A stretch of 32,366 bases of DNA from Erwinia piriflorinigrans CFBP 5888 (GTDB lineage Bacteria > Pseudomonadota > Gammaproteobacteria > Enterobacterales > Enterobacteriaceae). Position 1 is the first letter of the stretch; every line of letters begins with the position of its first letter. The stretch lies in NCBI RefSeq assembly GCF_001050515.1, contig NZ_CAHS01000001.1, forward strand, positions 1 to 32,366. The letters are read 5' to 3'. Positions 24,925 to 32,366 of this stretch are shown here, piece by piece. The translations under genes and the position numbers were made by a program. Below the pieces are notes generated by a model that saw only the letters and a list, made by a program, of their open reading frames with translations, did not search any database and was not told where the DNA came from.

Positions 24925-25344
24925 ATGAAAAAAGGCATCTTACTGCATTCGGCTATTTCGTCCGTGATATCCCGCTTGGGTCATACCGACAGTATTGTTA
25001 TCGGTGATGCCGGTTTACCCATTCCTCCTGGTCCTGCGCGTATTGATTTGGCGCTGACTCAGGGTGTTCCCGGTTTTCTGGAGGTTGCCCAAGTGGTTAC
25101 CCGCGAAATGCAGGTCGAGACTGCCATTATGGCGCAGGAGATGCAGCAGCATAATCCGCAGCGCCATCGCGAACTGATCGCCTTGCTCGACGCGTTACAG
25201 CAGCAGCAGGGCAACACCATCAGTATTCGCTATATCAGCCATGAACAGTTCAAACAGCAGACCCAGCACAGCCAGGCAATTATTCGCAGCGGAGAGTGTA
25301 CGCCGTATGCCAATGTCATGCTGGTCGCTGGCGTGACCTTCTGA
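24925..25344 (+). CDS. rbsD: RbsD, D-ribose pyranase
   Basis: 139 residues, exactly the E. coli length when started at the ATG at 24925 ([20 protein letters not shown]). The reading frame is open 93 bases further upstream, but that would run through the operator and lacks family similarity; GTGGAG just before 24925 is the ribosome binding site. The enzyme interconverts beta-pyranose and beta-furanose forms of ribose, so RbsK receives its furanose substrate. The conserved His20 is in RLGHTD, and the C-terminal motif [18 protein letters not shown] is intact. It is the first gene of the rbs operon; rbsA begins seven bases after the stop. Confidence 0.97.
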   Translation: MKKGILLHSAISSVISRLGHTDSIVIGDAGLPIPPGPARIDLALTQGVPGFLEVAQVVTREMQVETAIMAQEMQQHNPQRHRELIALLDALQQQQGNTISIRYISHEQFKQQTQHSQAIIRSGECTPYANVMLVAGVTF

Positions 25345-25351
25345 GGCGCTT

Positions 25352-26857
25352 ATGCAACCTTTACTGCAACTTAGCGGCATCGACAAATCGTTCCCAGGCG
25401 TCAAGGCTCTGTCCGGCGCGGCGCTATCGGTTTATCCCGGACGGGTGATGGCGCTGGTGGGGGAAAATGGCGCGGGCAAATCCACCATGATGAAAGTATT
25501 GACCGGTATCTACACGCGTGATGCCGGATCTTTTATCTGGCTGGGCAAGGAAACCACGTTTAACGGCCCGAAAGCATCGCAGGAAGCGGGGATAGGCATC
25601 ATCCATCAGGAGCTGAACCTGATCCCGCAGTTGAGCATTGCCGAAAATATCTTTCTTGGCCGGGAGTTTGTTAACCGCGTTGGCCGTATTCAGTGGAAAA
25701 AAATGTACGCGGCGGCGGATGCGCTGCTGCAACGCCTGAATCTGCGTTTTGGTAGCCACAAACTGGTGGGCGATTTGTCGATTGGCGATCGGCAGATGGT
25801 AGAGATCGCGAAGGTACTGAGTTTTGAGTCGAAAGTGATCGTGATGGATGAACCGACGGATGCGCTCACCGATACTGAAACCGCCTCACTGTTCCGCGTC
25901 ATTGCTGAGTTGAAAGCCCAGGGCTGCGGCATCGTCTATATCTCCCACCGGATGAAAGAGATATTTGAGATCTGCGATGACGTCACTGTTTTCCGCGACG
26001 GGCAGTTTATCGCCGAATATGACGTGACGGCACTGAGCGAAGAGTCGCTGATTGAAATGATGGTGGGGCGCAAGCTGGAGGAGCAGTATCCGCGCCTCGA
26101 TAAAACGCCGGGCGAAGTGCGCCTGAAGGTTGAACATCTCTCCGGTTCAGGCATTGAAAACGTCAGCTTTACGCTGCGCAAAGGTGAAATCTTGGGAGTG
26201 GCTGGCCTGATGGGCGCAGGGCGTAGCGAACTGATGAAAGTGCTGTACGGCGCGCTGCCTCGCAGTAAGGGGCGCGTAACGCTGGAGGGTAACGAGGTGC
26301 TGGCGCGTTCACCGCAAGAAGGGCTGGCGAACGGCATTGTTTATATCTCTGAAGACCGCAAGCACGATGGGCTGGTGCTGGGGATGTCGGTGAAAGAGAA
26401 CATGTCGCTGACCGCGCTCAACTATTTCAGCTATGGCGCTGGCCGATTAAAACATGCGCAGGAACAGCAGGCGGTCGGGGATTTCATCGCGCTGTTTAAG
26501 GTGAAAACCCCGTCAATGGACCAGCCGATTGGCCTGCTCTCCGGCGGCAATCAGCAAAAGGTGGCGATTGCGCGCGGACTAATGACACGGCCAAAAGTCC
26601 TGATCCTTGATGAACCCACACGCGGCGTCGACGTTGGGGCGAAAAAAGAGATTTATCAGCTGATTAATCAGTTTAAGCAAGAAGGGTTGAGCATCATTCT
26701 CGTCTCTTCTGATATGCCAGAAGTGCTGGGCATGAGCGATCGCGTGCTGGTGATGCACGAAGGCCGTCTGAGCGGTGACTTTCCGATCGAACAGGCGTCG
26801 CAGGAGATATTGATGGCGGCGGCAGTGGGTAAATATGATAGTGCGGAGCGGGCATAA
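25352..26857 (+). CDS. rbsA: RbsA, ribose ABC transporter ATPase
   Basis: 501 residues, as in E. coli, with two fused nucleotide-binding domains. The first has Walker [10 protein letters not shown], signature [15 protein letters not shown] and Walker [12 protein letters not shown]. The second has a degenerate Walker A ([10 protein letters not shown]), signature [15 protein letters not shown] and Walker [15 protein letters not shown]. This asymmetry is normal for the sugar-importer (CUT2) class. It powers ribose uptake through RbsC with RbsB. The ribosome binding site overlaps the rbsD stop, and rbsC starts two bases after the stop, so translation is probably coupled. Confidence 0.97.
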   Translation: MQPLLQLSGIDKSFPGVKALSGAALSVYPGRVMALVGENGAGKSTMMKVLTGIYTRDAGSFIWLGKETTFNGPKASQEAGIGIIHQELNLIPQLSIAENIFLGREFVNRVGRIQWKKMYAAADALLQRLNLRFGSHKLVGDLSIGDRQMVEIAKVLSFESKVIVMDEPTDALTDTETASLFRVIAELKAQGCGIVYISHRMKEIFEICDDVTVFRDGQFIAEYDVTALSEESLIEMMVGRKLEEQYPRLDKTPGEVRLKVEHLSGSGIENVSFTLRKGEILGVAGLMGAGRSELMKVLYGALPRSKGRVTLEGNEVLARSPQEGLANGIVYISEDRKHDGLVLGMSVKENMSLTALNYFSYGAGRLKHAQEQQAVGDFIALFKVKTPSMDQPIGLLSGGNQQKVAIARGLMTRPKVLILDEPTRGVDVGAKKEIYQLINQFKQEGLSIILVSSDMPEVLGMSDRVLVMHEGRLSGDFPIEQASQEILMAAAVGKYDSAERA

Positions 26858-26859
26858 CG

Positions 26860-27828
26860 ATGAGTACGCAAATAATTTCTTCTCGCCGCCTGATGACAAA
26901 GGCATGGCTGCTTGAACAGAAATCGCTGATTGCGCTGGTGGTGCTAATTGCCATCGTTTCCAGCATCAGTCCGAACTTCTTCACCGTTGGCAACCTGTTC
27001 AACATTCTGCAACAGACGTCGGTCAACGCCATTATGGCGGTGGGCATGACGCTGGTTATCCTCACCTCCGGTATCGATCTCTCCGTGGGGTCACTGCTGG
27101 CACTGACCGGCGCGGTGGCGGCTTCGCTGGTTGGGCTGGAAGTCAATGCTCTGGTGGCGGTGGCGGCTTCTCTGGTATTAGGCGCGGGTATCGGTGCGAT
27201 GACCGGCCTGATAGTGGCAAAAGGTAACGTGCAGGCATTTATCGCCACGCTGGTCATGATGCTGTTACTGCGTGGTGCAACGATGGTTTATACCAACGGT
27301 AGCCCGGTTAATACCGGCTTTAACGAGAACGCCGACCTGTTTGGCTGGTTCGGGATCGGCCGCCCGCTGGGTATCCCAACCCCGGTGTGGTTGATGGCAG
27401 CAGTATTCCTCGCCGCCTGGTACATGTTGCACCACACCAGGCTTGGTCGCTACATCTATGCGTTGGGGGGTAATGAGGCGGCGACGCGTCTTTCGGGCAT
27501 CAGCGTCAATCGCGTCAAAATTATCGTTTACTCCCTGTGCGGAATGCTGGCAGCGCTGGCGGGCACCATTGAAGTTGCACGCCTCTCCTCGGCACAGCCA
27601 ACGGCAGGCACGGGCTATGAGCTGGATGCTATCGCCGCCGTGGTGCTGGGCGGCACCAGCCTGGCCGGTGGTAAAGGGCGGATTATGGGGACGCTGATTG
27701 GCGCACTGATCCTGGGCTTCCTGAATAACGGGCTAAACCTGCTCGGCGTTTCCTCTTATTACCAGACGATCGTCAAAGCCGTTGTGATTTTACTGGCGGT
27801 GCTGGTGGATAACAAAAGCAGTAAATAA
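26860..27828 (+). CDS. rbsC: RbsC, ribose ABC transporter permease
   Basis: 322 residues (321 in E. coli), an inner-membrane permease with about ten hydrophobic segments. Family motifs include [20 protein letters not shown] near residue 60, [19 protein letters not shown] near 195 (the cytoplasmic loop coupling to RbsA), and [20 protein letters not shown] near 265. It forms the ribose channel. The gene follows rbsA with a two-base gap and is intact. Confidence 0.97.
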   Translation: MSTQIISSRRLMTKAWLLEQKSLIALVVLIAIVSSISPNFFTVGNLFNILQQTSVNAIMAVGMTLVILTSGIDLSVGSLLALTGAVAASLVGLEVNALVAVAASLVLGAGIGAMTGLIVAKGNVQAFIATLVMMLLLRGATMVYTNGSPVNTGFNENADLFGWFGIGRPLGIPTPVWLMAAVFLAAWYMLHHTRLGRYIYALGGNEAATRLSGISVNRVKIIVYSLCGMLAALAGTIEVARLSSAQPTAGTGYELDAIAAVVLGGTSLAGGKGRIMGTLIGALILGFLNNGLNLLGVSSYYQTIVKAVVILLAVLVDNKSSK

Positions 27829-27853
27829 CTTTCTACCCTTACAGGACATTAAA

Positions 27854-28735
27854 ATGAAGATAAAAAAACTGACCGTGCTGGCGGTACTGTTAGGTGCCAC
27901 GCTTAGCGCTAACGCGCTGGCAAAAGAGACCATCGCGCTGGTGGTGTCTACCCTCAATAACCCGTTCTTTGTGTCGCTGAAAGATGGCGCGCAGAAAGAG
28001 GCGGACAGACTGGGCTATAATCTGCTGGTGCTGGATTCGCAGAACAATCCGGCGAAAGAGCTGGCCAACGTACAGGATCTCACCGTACGCGGGACTAAAG
28101 TGTTGCTGATTAACCCCACGGATTCCGATGCCGTGGGTAACGCGGTGAAAATGGCTAACCAGGCCAATATCCCGGTTATCACTCTGGATCGCGTGGCTAC
28201 GCAGGGCAAGGTGGTCAGTCATGTTGCTTCTGATAACCGGGCTGGCGGCAAGCTGGCCGGTGACTATATGGCGCAAAAAGCCGGTAAAGGGGCAAAAATT
28301 ATCGAATTGCAGGGCATTGCCGGCACTTCCGCTGCACGCGAACGCGGTGAAGGGTTCAAACAGGCTGCCGATGCGCACCAATTCACGATCCTTGCCAGCC
28401 AACCGGCTGACTTCGACCGTACTAAGGGCCTGAACGTGATGCAGAACCTGCTAACCGCGCACCCGGATGTACAGGCGGTGTTTGCGCAGAATGATGAAAT
28501 GGCGCTGGGCGCTCTGCGCGCATTGCAAACGGCGGGCAAAGCTGATGTAGTCGTGGTGGGTTTCGACGGCACGCCAGACGGTATTAAAGCGGTACAGGGT
28601 GGTAAATTGGCGGCGACCGTTGCGCAACTGCCCGAGCAGATCGGCGCGGTTGGCGTTGAAACGGCTGATAACGTATTGAAAGGAAATCAGGTTCAGGCCA
28701 TCAATCCGGTTGAGCTGAAACTGGTCACCCGGTAA
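27854..28735 (+). CDS. rbsB: RbsB, periplasmic ribose-binding protein
   Basis: 293 residues (296 in E. coli). A Sec signal peptide (about residues 1-23) has a KIKK positive start, hydrophobic core [13 protein letters not shown] and probable cleavage after ALA. The mature protein matches the type I sugar-binding fold: [54 protein letters not shown] and [19 protein letters not shown]. It delivers ribose to RbsC and, in E. coli, to the chemoreceptor Trg. AGGA upstream is the ribosome binding site. A stem-loop follows the stop, typical of strongly expressed binding-protein genes. Confidence 0.97.
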   Translation: MKIKKLTVLAVLLGATLSANALAKETIALVVSTLNNPFFVSLKDGAQKEADRLGYNLLVLDSQNNPAKELANVQDLTVRGTKVLLINPTDSDAVGNAVKMANQANIPVITLDRVATQGKVVSHVASDNRAGGKLAGDYMAQKAGKGAKIIELQGIAGTSAARERGEGFKQAADAHQFTILASQPADFDRTKGLNVMQNLLTAHPDVQAVFAQNDEMALGALRALQTAGKADVVVVGFDGTPDGIKAVQGGKLAATVAQLPEQIGAVGVETADNVLKGNQVQAINPVELKLVTR

Positions 28736-28755
28736 GGCAAAGACAAGCATGGCTC

Positions 28756-28775
28756 GCGCCACCGCTGAGTGGCGC
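28756..28775 (+). terminator. Stem-loop between rbsB and rbsK
   Basis: GCGCCAC-CGCTGA-GTGGCGC forms a perfect 7-bp stem with a six-base loop, without a U-tract. It probably stabilises the 3' end of the rbsB message or lowers downstream expression rather than fully terminating. Confidence 0.6.
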
Positions 28776-28799
28776 AATGACCTGGATAACTCCCTTATT

Positions 28800-29729
28800 A
28801 TGAAGAAAAGCGGCAAACTGGCTGTCCTCGGCAGCATCAACGCCGATCACATTTTGAACCTGGCGCACTTCCCGCGTCCGGGCGAAACGGTGATCGGGAA
28901 GCAGTATCAGGTTGCATTTGGTGGAAAAGGGGCTAACCAGGCCGTTGCCGCCGGACGCAGCGGTGCGGATATTGCGTTTATCGCCTGTGTGGGCGAAGAC
29001 GATGTCGGTGAGCGTATTCTCCAGCAGTTGACCAACGACCACATTGATGTCGCTCCTGTCGCGGTTATCACCGAAGGATCTACCGGCGTGGCGCTGATTT
29101 TCGTCAACGGTGAAGGTGAAAATACCATCGGTATCTATGCCGGTGCCAATGCCGCCCTGACGCCGCAGCGCGTCGTTGAGCATCAGCAGACGATTGCGGA
29201 ATCGCAGGTGCTACTGATGCAGCTGGAGTCGCCACTGGATAGCGTGCTGGCAGCCGCGCGTATCGCACATCAGCACCAGACTCGGGTGGTGCTAAATCCT
29301 GCCCCGGCAACGCCACTTTCGGATGAGCTGCTATCGCTGGTCGATATAATTACCCCTAATGAAACTGAAGCGCAGATCCTGACCGGCGTGACGGTAAACA
29401 GTGATGAAGACGCTGCCCGCGCTGCGCATAAGCTGCATGAGAAAGGGATCGCAACGGTACTGATTACGCTTGGCAGCCGGGGCGTTTGGCTGAGTGAGCA
29501 GGGTAACGGCCAGCGTATTGCTGGTTTCCGCGTGGCGGCCGTTGATACCATTGCCGCAGGTGATACCTTTAACGGCGCGCTGATGACCGCGTTACTGGAG
29601 CAGTGTCCGATGGTTGAGGCGGTACGCTTTGCCCATGCCGCCGCCGCCATTGCCGTGACGCGACGTGGTGCGCAGCCTTCGGTTCCGTGGCGCGATGAAA
29701 TAGACAGTTTCTTGCAGCAGCAGGGGTAA
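28800..29729 (+). CDS. rbsK: RbsK, ribokinase
   Basis: 309 residues from the ATG at 28800, exactly the E. coli length. An in-frame ATG at 28749 would add 17 residues encoded across the rbsB-rbsK stem-loop and is rejected. PfkB-family motifs are present: [20 protein letters not shown] at the start, [17 protein letters not shown] near residue 42, and the C-terminal catalytic/anion-hole motif [13 protein letters not shown] (catalytic Asp in AAGD). The enzyme phosphorylates ribose to ribose 5-phosphate with ATP. The ribosome binding site is weak (GGATAA), which fits lower expression than rbsB. rbsR starts two bases after the stop. Confidence 0.95.
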   Translation: MKKSGKLAVLGSINADHILNLAHFPRPGETVIGKQYQVAFGGKGANQAVAAGRSGADIAFIACVGEDDVGERILQQLTNDHIDVAPVAVITEGSTGVALIFVNGEGENTIGIYAGANAALTPQRVVEHQQTIAESQVLLMQLESPLDSVLAAARIAHQHQTRVVLNPAPATPLSDELLSLVDIITPNETEAQILTGVTVNSDEDAARAAHKLHEKGIATVLITLGSRGVWLSEQGNGQRIAGFRVAAVDTIAAGDTFNGALMTALLEQCPMVEAVRFAHAAAAIAVTRRGAQPSVPWRDEIDSFLQQQG

Positions 29730-29731
29730 AT

Positions 29732-30733
29732 GTGGCAACGATGAAAGACGTCGCCCGCCTTGCGGGTGTTTCGACCTCTACCGTATCGTACGTGATTAAT
29801 AATAATCGCTTCGTCAGCCCGGCGGTTCGAGAAAAAGTGACCTCGGCGGTCAGACAGCTTAACTATGCACCCTCGGCGCTGGCGCGCAGCCTGAAGCTAA
29901 ATCAGACCCGCACTATCGGCATGTTACTGACCGCCAGCAGCAATCCCTTCTATTCCGAAGTGGTGCGTGGCGTTGAGCGCAGCTGTTACGAACGTGGTTA
30001 CAGCTTGGTGTTATGTAACACGGAAGGCGATGAGGCGCGGATGAACCACAGCCTGGAAACGCTGATGCAAAAGCGTGTCGATGGTCTGTTGATCATGTGT
30101 ACTGAAAGCCATCGGCCCTCCGCCGATATTCTCCGTCGTTACCCCGGCGTGCCTGCGGTGATGATGGACTGGGCGCCGTTTGAATGGGGTAAAGACATTA
30201 TTCAGGATAACGCGCTGTTAGGTGGGAAAATGGCGACCCGTCATCTCATCTCCCGAGGATATACGCGTATTGCCTGTATTACCGGCCCGCTGGACAAAAC
30301 CCCGTCCCGTATGCGTCTTGAAGGTTATCGGCAGGCGATGGAACACGCCGGGTTGCCGATACCAAAGGCCTGGATCATCAGTAGTGACTTCGAGTTTCAA
30401 GGCGGCTTTAATGCCATGAATGAGCTGCTGGCCCTGCGCCCGCCGCCGCAGGCGGTATTTACCTGCAATGATGCGATGGCCGTTGGGGTTTATCATGCTT
30501 TATATCAGGCGGGTATGACGATCCCGCAGGACATGGCGGTGATAGGCTACGACGACATTGAGCTGGCCCGTTACATGACTCCGCCGCTCAGTACCGTGCA
30601 TCAGCCTAAAGACGAACTGGGCGAGCTGGCGATTGATGCCCTACTGCATCGTCTGGCCGATCCAACGGCCGAGACGCAGCTGCTGGTACTGACACCGGAA
30701 TTGATTGAACGCGCCTCAGTCGGGGAAATTTAA
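29732..30733 (+). CDS. rbsR: RbsR, LacI-family ribose repressor
   Basis: 333 residues, close to E. coli RbsR (330). It starts with GTG; the encoded [20 protein letters not shown] matches the E. coli N-terminus, and CAGGGG before it is a good ribosome binding site. The helix-turn-helix (about residues 4-25) is followed by a hinge ending [12 protein letters not shown] and a ribose-binding core with [31 protein letters not shown] and [18 protein letters not shown]. It should repress rbsD by binding the palindrome at 24897-24912. It is the last gene of the operon, and its stop overlaps the hsrA stop on the other strand. Confidence 0.97.
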   Translation: MATMKDVARLAGVSTSTVSYVINNNRFVSPAVREKVTSAVRQLNYAPSALARSLKLNQTRTIGMLLTASSNPFYSEVVRGVERSCYERGYSLVLCNTEGDEARMNHSLETLMQKRVDGLLIMCTESHRPSADILRRYPGVPAVMMDWAPFEWGKDIIQDNALLGGKMATRHLISRGYTRIACITGPLDKTPSRMRLEGYRQAMEHAGLPIPKAWIISSDFEFQGGFNAMNELLALRPPPQAVFTCNDAMAVGVYHALYQAGMTIPQDMAVIGYDDIELARYMTPPLSTVHQPKDELGELAIDALLHRLADPTAETQLLVLTPELIERASVGEI

Positions 30734-32130
30734 GTTTTCGTCTTCTTATCGCGAGCGCTGATGAGATTACGACCATCCCCCGGCTTCAGCAGCAGGAATA
30801 CCAGTGCCGACAGTACGGTGATGATGCCCATAGTCAGGAAGGTGGCATGGAAGTGCTGCAATGTGCCACCGTCAAAATTTTCATAAAAACGCAGTACCGC
30901 CGCGCTGACCGCAACACCGAAACCAACCGCTAACTGCTGGGTGACGGCCAACATACTGTTGCCACTGCTGGCGTTACCGTCATTCAGATCGGCCAGGGTA
31001 ATGGTATTCATCGCGGTAAACTGGGTTGACATCGCCATGCCCAGAATAAACAGTGGGATCAGCAGCGCCAGCATATTCCAGTGCGCAGACTGTAAAGAGA
31101 ACGAAGCCACCAGTATGCCAATCAGTACGCTAATGCCTACCAGCGTTTTGCGATATCCAAATCCGCGCAGCACACTAGTCACCGTCGACTTGGCCAGAAT
31201 AGAGCCCAGTGCGGTAGGGGCCATCATGCAACCCGCCAGCAGTGCGGTGTAACCAAAACCGACCTGCAACATCAGTGGCATCAGGAAGGGAACGCTGCCG
31301 GTCCCCATACGTGAGAAAATGTTGCCGACGATGCCAACGGAAAAGGTGCGCGTCTTAAATATGGGCAGCGGGATCAGCGGAGAGGGATGACGCCGGGCAT
31401 GGACTATATAGAGAAGCAGCAGCGCTATGCCTGCCAGCAGCACCGTCAGCGCAATCAGGCTGGATACCACACGCTCGCCAAACAGCTCAATGCCGCTGGA
31501 TATGCCTACCAGTCCCAGACCAAACAACAGGAAGCCCAACATATCAAAGCGGCGTTTCGGCGTGGTGAAGTCCGGCATATATTTGCGCGCATAGAAAATG
31601 CCGAGGACGCCAATAGGAATATTAATCAGGAAAATCCAGTGCCATGTAGCCCATGTCACCAGCACGCCGCCCAGTAAGGGGCCTAGCACCGGCCCCACAA
31701 GCCCCGGCATGGTGACAAAATTAAGCACCGGGAGCAGTTCGCTGCGCGGATAGGCGCGCAGCAGTGCGAGACGAGCCACCGGCATCATCATTGCGCCGCC
31801 AATCCCCTGTACGACACGCGAAGCAACCAATATCCCCAGTGAGCCGGACAGGGCGCAGGCCAGTGACCCCAGAGAGAACAGGAAGACCGCAATGATAAAC
31901 ACCTTGCGTGTGCCAAAGCGGTCAGCCAGCCATCCACTGACCGGAATGAACATCGCAACCGTTAAGGTGTAGCTGATGATAGCGGACTGCATTGCCAGTG
32001 GAGAGCGCTCAAGACTTTGAGCTATGGCTGGCAGAGCAGTATTAAGGATGGTGGCATCCAGCGACTGCATAAAGAAGGCCATTGCGGCTATCCACGGAAG
32101 TCCGGCCATACTGCGCGCGGATTTAATCAT
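30730..32130 (-). CDS. hsrA: HsrA (YieO), MFS drug:H+ antiporter-2 family transporter
   Basis: 466 residues (475 in E. coli), a 14-helix-type DHA2 member of the major facilitator superfamily. The N-terminus [20 protein letters not shown] carries the first helix; motif A is [13 protein letters not shown] near residue 62, and motif C is [13 protein letters not shown] near residue 148. The substrate is not established; E. coli HsrA has been linked to homocysteine secretion and stress responses. AAAGGA precedes the ATG. It is convergent with rbsR (four-base stop overlap) and divergent from the rRNA operon, as in E. coli. Confidence 0.93.
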   Translation of the reverse strand: MIKSARSMAGLPWIAAMAFFMQSLDATILNTALPAIAQSLERSPLAMQSAIISYTLTVAMFIPVSGWLADRFGTRKVFIIAVFLFSLGSLACALSGSLGILVASRVVQGIGGAMMMPVARLALLRAYPRSELLPVLNFVTMPGLVGPVLGPLLGGVLVTWATWHWIFLINIPIGVLGIFYARKYMPDFTTPKRRFDMLGFLLFGLGLVGISSGIELFGERVVSSLIALTVLLAGIALLLLYIVHARRHPSPLIPLPIFKTRTFSVGIVGNIFSRMGTGSVPFLMPLMLQVGFGYTALLAGCMMAPTALGSILAKSTVTSVLRGFGYRKTLVGISVLIGILVASFSLQSAHWNMLALLIPLFILGMAMSTQFTAMNTITLADLNDGNASSGNSMLAVTQQLAVGFGVAVSAAVLRFYENFDGGTLQHFHATFLTMGIITVLSALVFLLLKPGDGRNLISARDKKTKT

Positions 32131-32299
32131 TGATTGTCCTTTCTGTTCGTCTGGTTTTCATGTGAGTTTCCTGTGATTCAGAAAGAATAGCATCTCGTTT
32201 TAGCTTGGATCGCTACCCGTGAACACTTTTCAGACCCGGAATGCGGGTTTATTGGCCTGAAAAAGGTTGCTTTTAAGGCTTTTGAGGAAAAAACGCACG

Positions 32300-32325
32300 C
32301 TTAGTCATTTTTTTGCAATAAACGC
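32300..32325 (+). promoter_or_regulatory. AT-rich UP-element-like region of rrn P1
   Basis: The bases just upstream of the -35 are A/T-rich, including a run of seven T (CATTTTTTTGCAATAAACG). UP elements that bind the RNA polymerase alpha subunit occupy this position in rrn P1 promoters. The rest of the hsrA-rrn gap (32131-32299) shows hsrA leader sequence and nothing else I can assign with confidence. Confidence 0.6.
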
Positions 32326-32366
32326 TTGTCACCGGTCGAGAACTCCCTATAATGCGCCTCCATCGA
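32326..32366 (+). promoter_or_regulatory. rRNA operon P1 promoter
   Basis: -35 TTGTCA (32326-32331), 16-base spacer and -10 TATAAT (32348-32353), followed by the GC-rich discriminator GCGCCTCC typical of stringently controlled rrn P1 promoters. The predicted start is near 32361. The position after hsrA corresponds to rrnC of E. coli. The 16S gene itself is beyond the window. Confidence 0.92.

Noticed and set aside
28749..28799. N-terminal extension of rbsK by 17 codons
   Set aside because: It spans the rbsB-rbsK stem-loop and has no family similarity. Starting at 28800 gives exactly 309 residues.

Overview
The window is a chromosomal segment from an Enterobacterales bacterium, most likely of the Erwinia/Pantoea group. 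The backbone follows the order known from Escherichia coli beside oriC: mioC, asnC, (asnA missing), viaA, ravA, kup, rbsDACBKR, hsrA, then the promoter of a ribosomal RNA operon at the right edge. The protein sequences match E. coli family members almost end to end. An ovoA gene (ovothiol biosynthesis, enzymatically characterised from Erwinia tasmaniensis) and a budAB acetoin pathway point to Erwinia rather than Escherichia. The genus assignment is inference.

Left part (1-8535). mioC and asnC point toward oriC, which should lie just left of base 1. Three DnaA-box-like sites lie between them. The slot where E. coli carries asnA is occupied by ovoA on the opposite strand. Next come the translationally coupled ravA-viaA pair (MoxR-type AAA+ ATPase plus VWA partner) and the divergent potassium transporter kup.

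Middle part (8536-21239). Two same-strand genes encode paralogous giant proteins of 2093 and about 1986 residues. Together they fill 12.4 kb between kup and the acetoin locus, and this is the notable content of the window. Both share one plan: a polar N-terminus, one short hydrophobic segment, a conserved alpha-helical region, a stretch resembling NlpC/P60 but with serine at the nucleophile position, and a His-Cys pair in a clan CD (C80/caspase-like) setting. The C-terminal half of each is an alternating array of two roughly 60-residue aromatic-rich modules, 18 in one protein and 16 in the other. Their N-terminal halves are much more AT-rich than the neighbouring housekeeping genes. No signal peptide or export system is visible. 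I read them as candidate toxin, effector or adhesin-like proteins. I do not recognise them as a named family.

Right part (21240-32366). A LysR-type regulator (budR-like) is divergent from budA-budB (2-acetolactate decarboxylase and synthase), with a T-N11-A operator between. budB ends in a strong intrinsic terminator. The ribose operon rbsDACBKR follows, with a promoter, a perfect RbsR palindrome, a second upstream operator-like site and a CRP-like site. Its last gene overlaps the convergent hsrA transporter gene by four bases. The window ends at about the transcription start of an rrn P1 promoter, matching the position of rrnC in E. coli.

Genes cover nearly everything: no gene-free stretch exceeds about 300 bases. 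The largest gaps are ravA-kup (258 bp), hsrA to the right edge (236 bp), mioC-asnC (214 bp) and about 190 bp on the upstream side of each giant gene.
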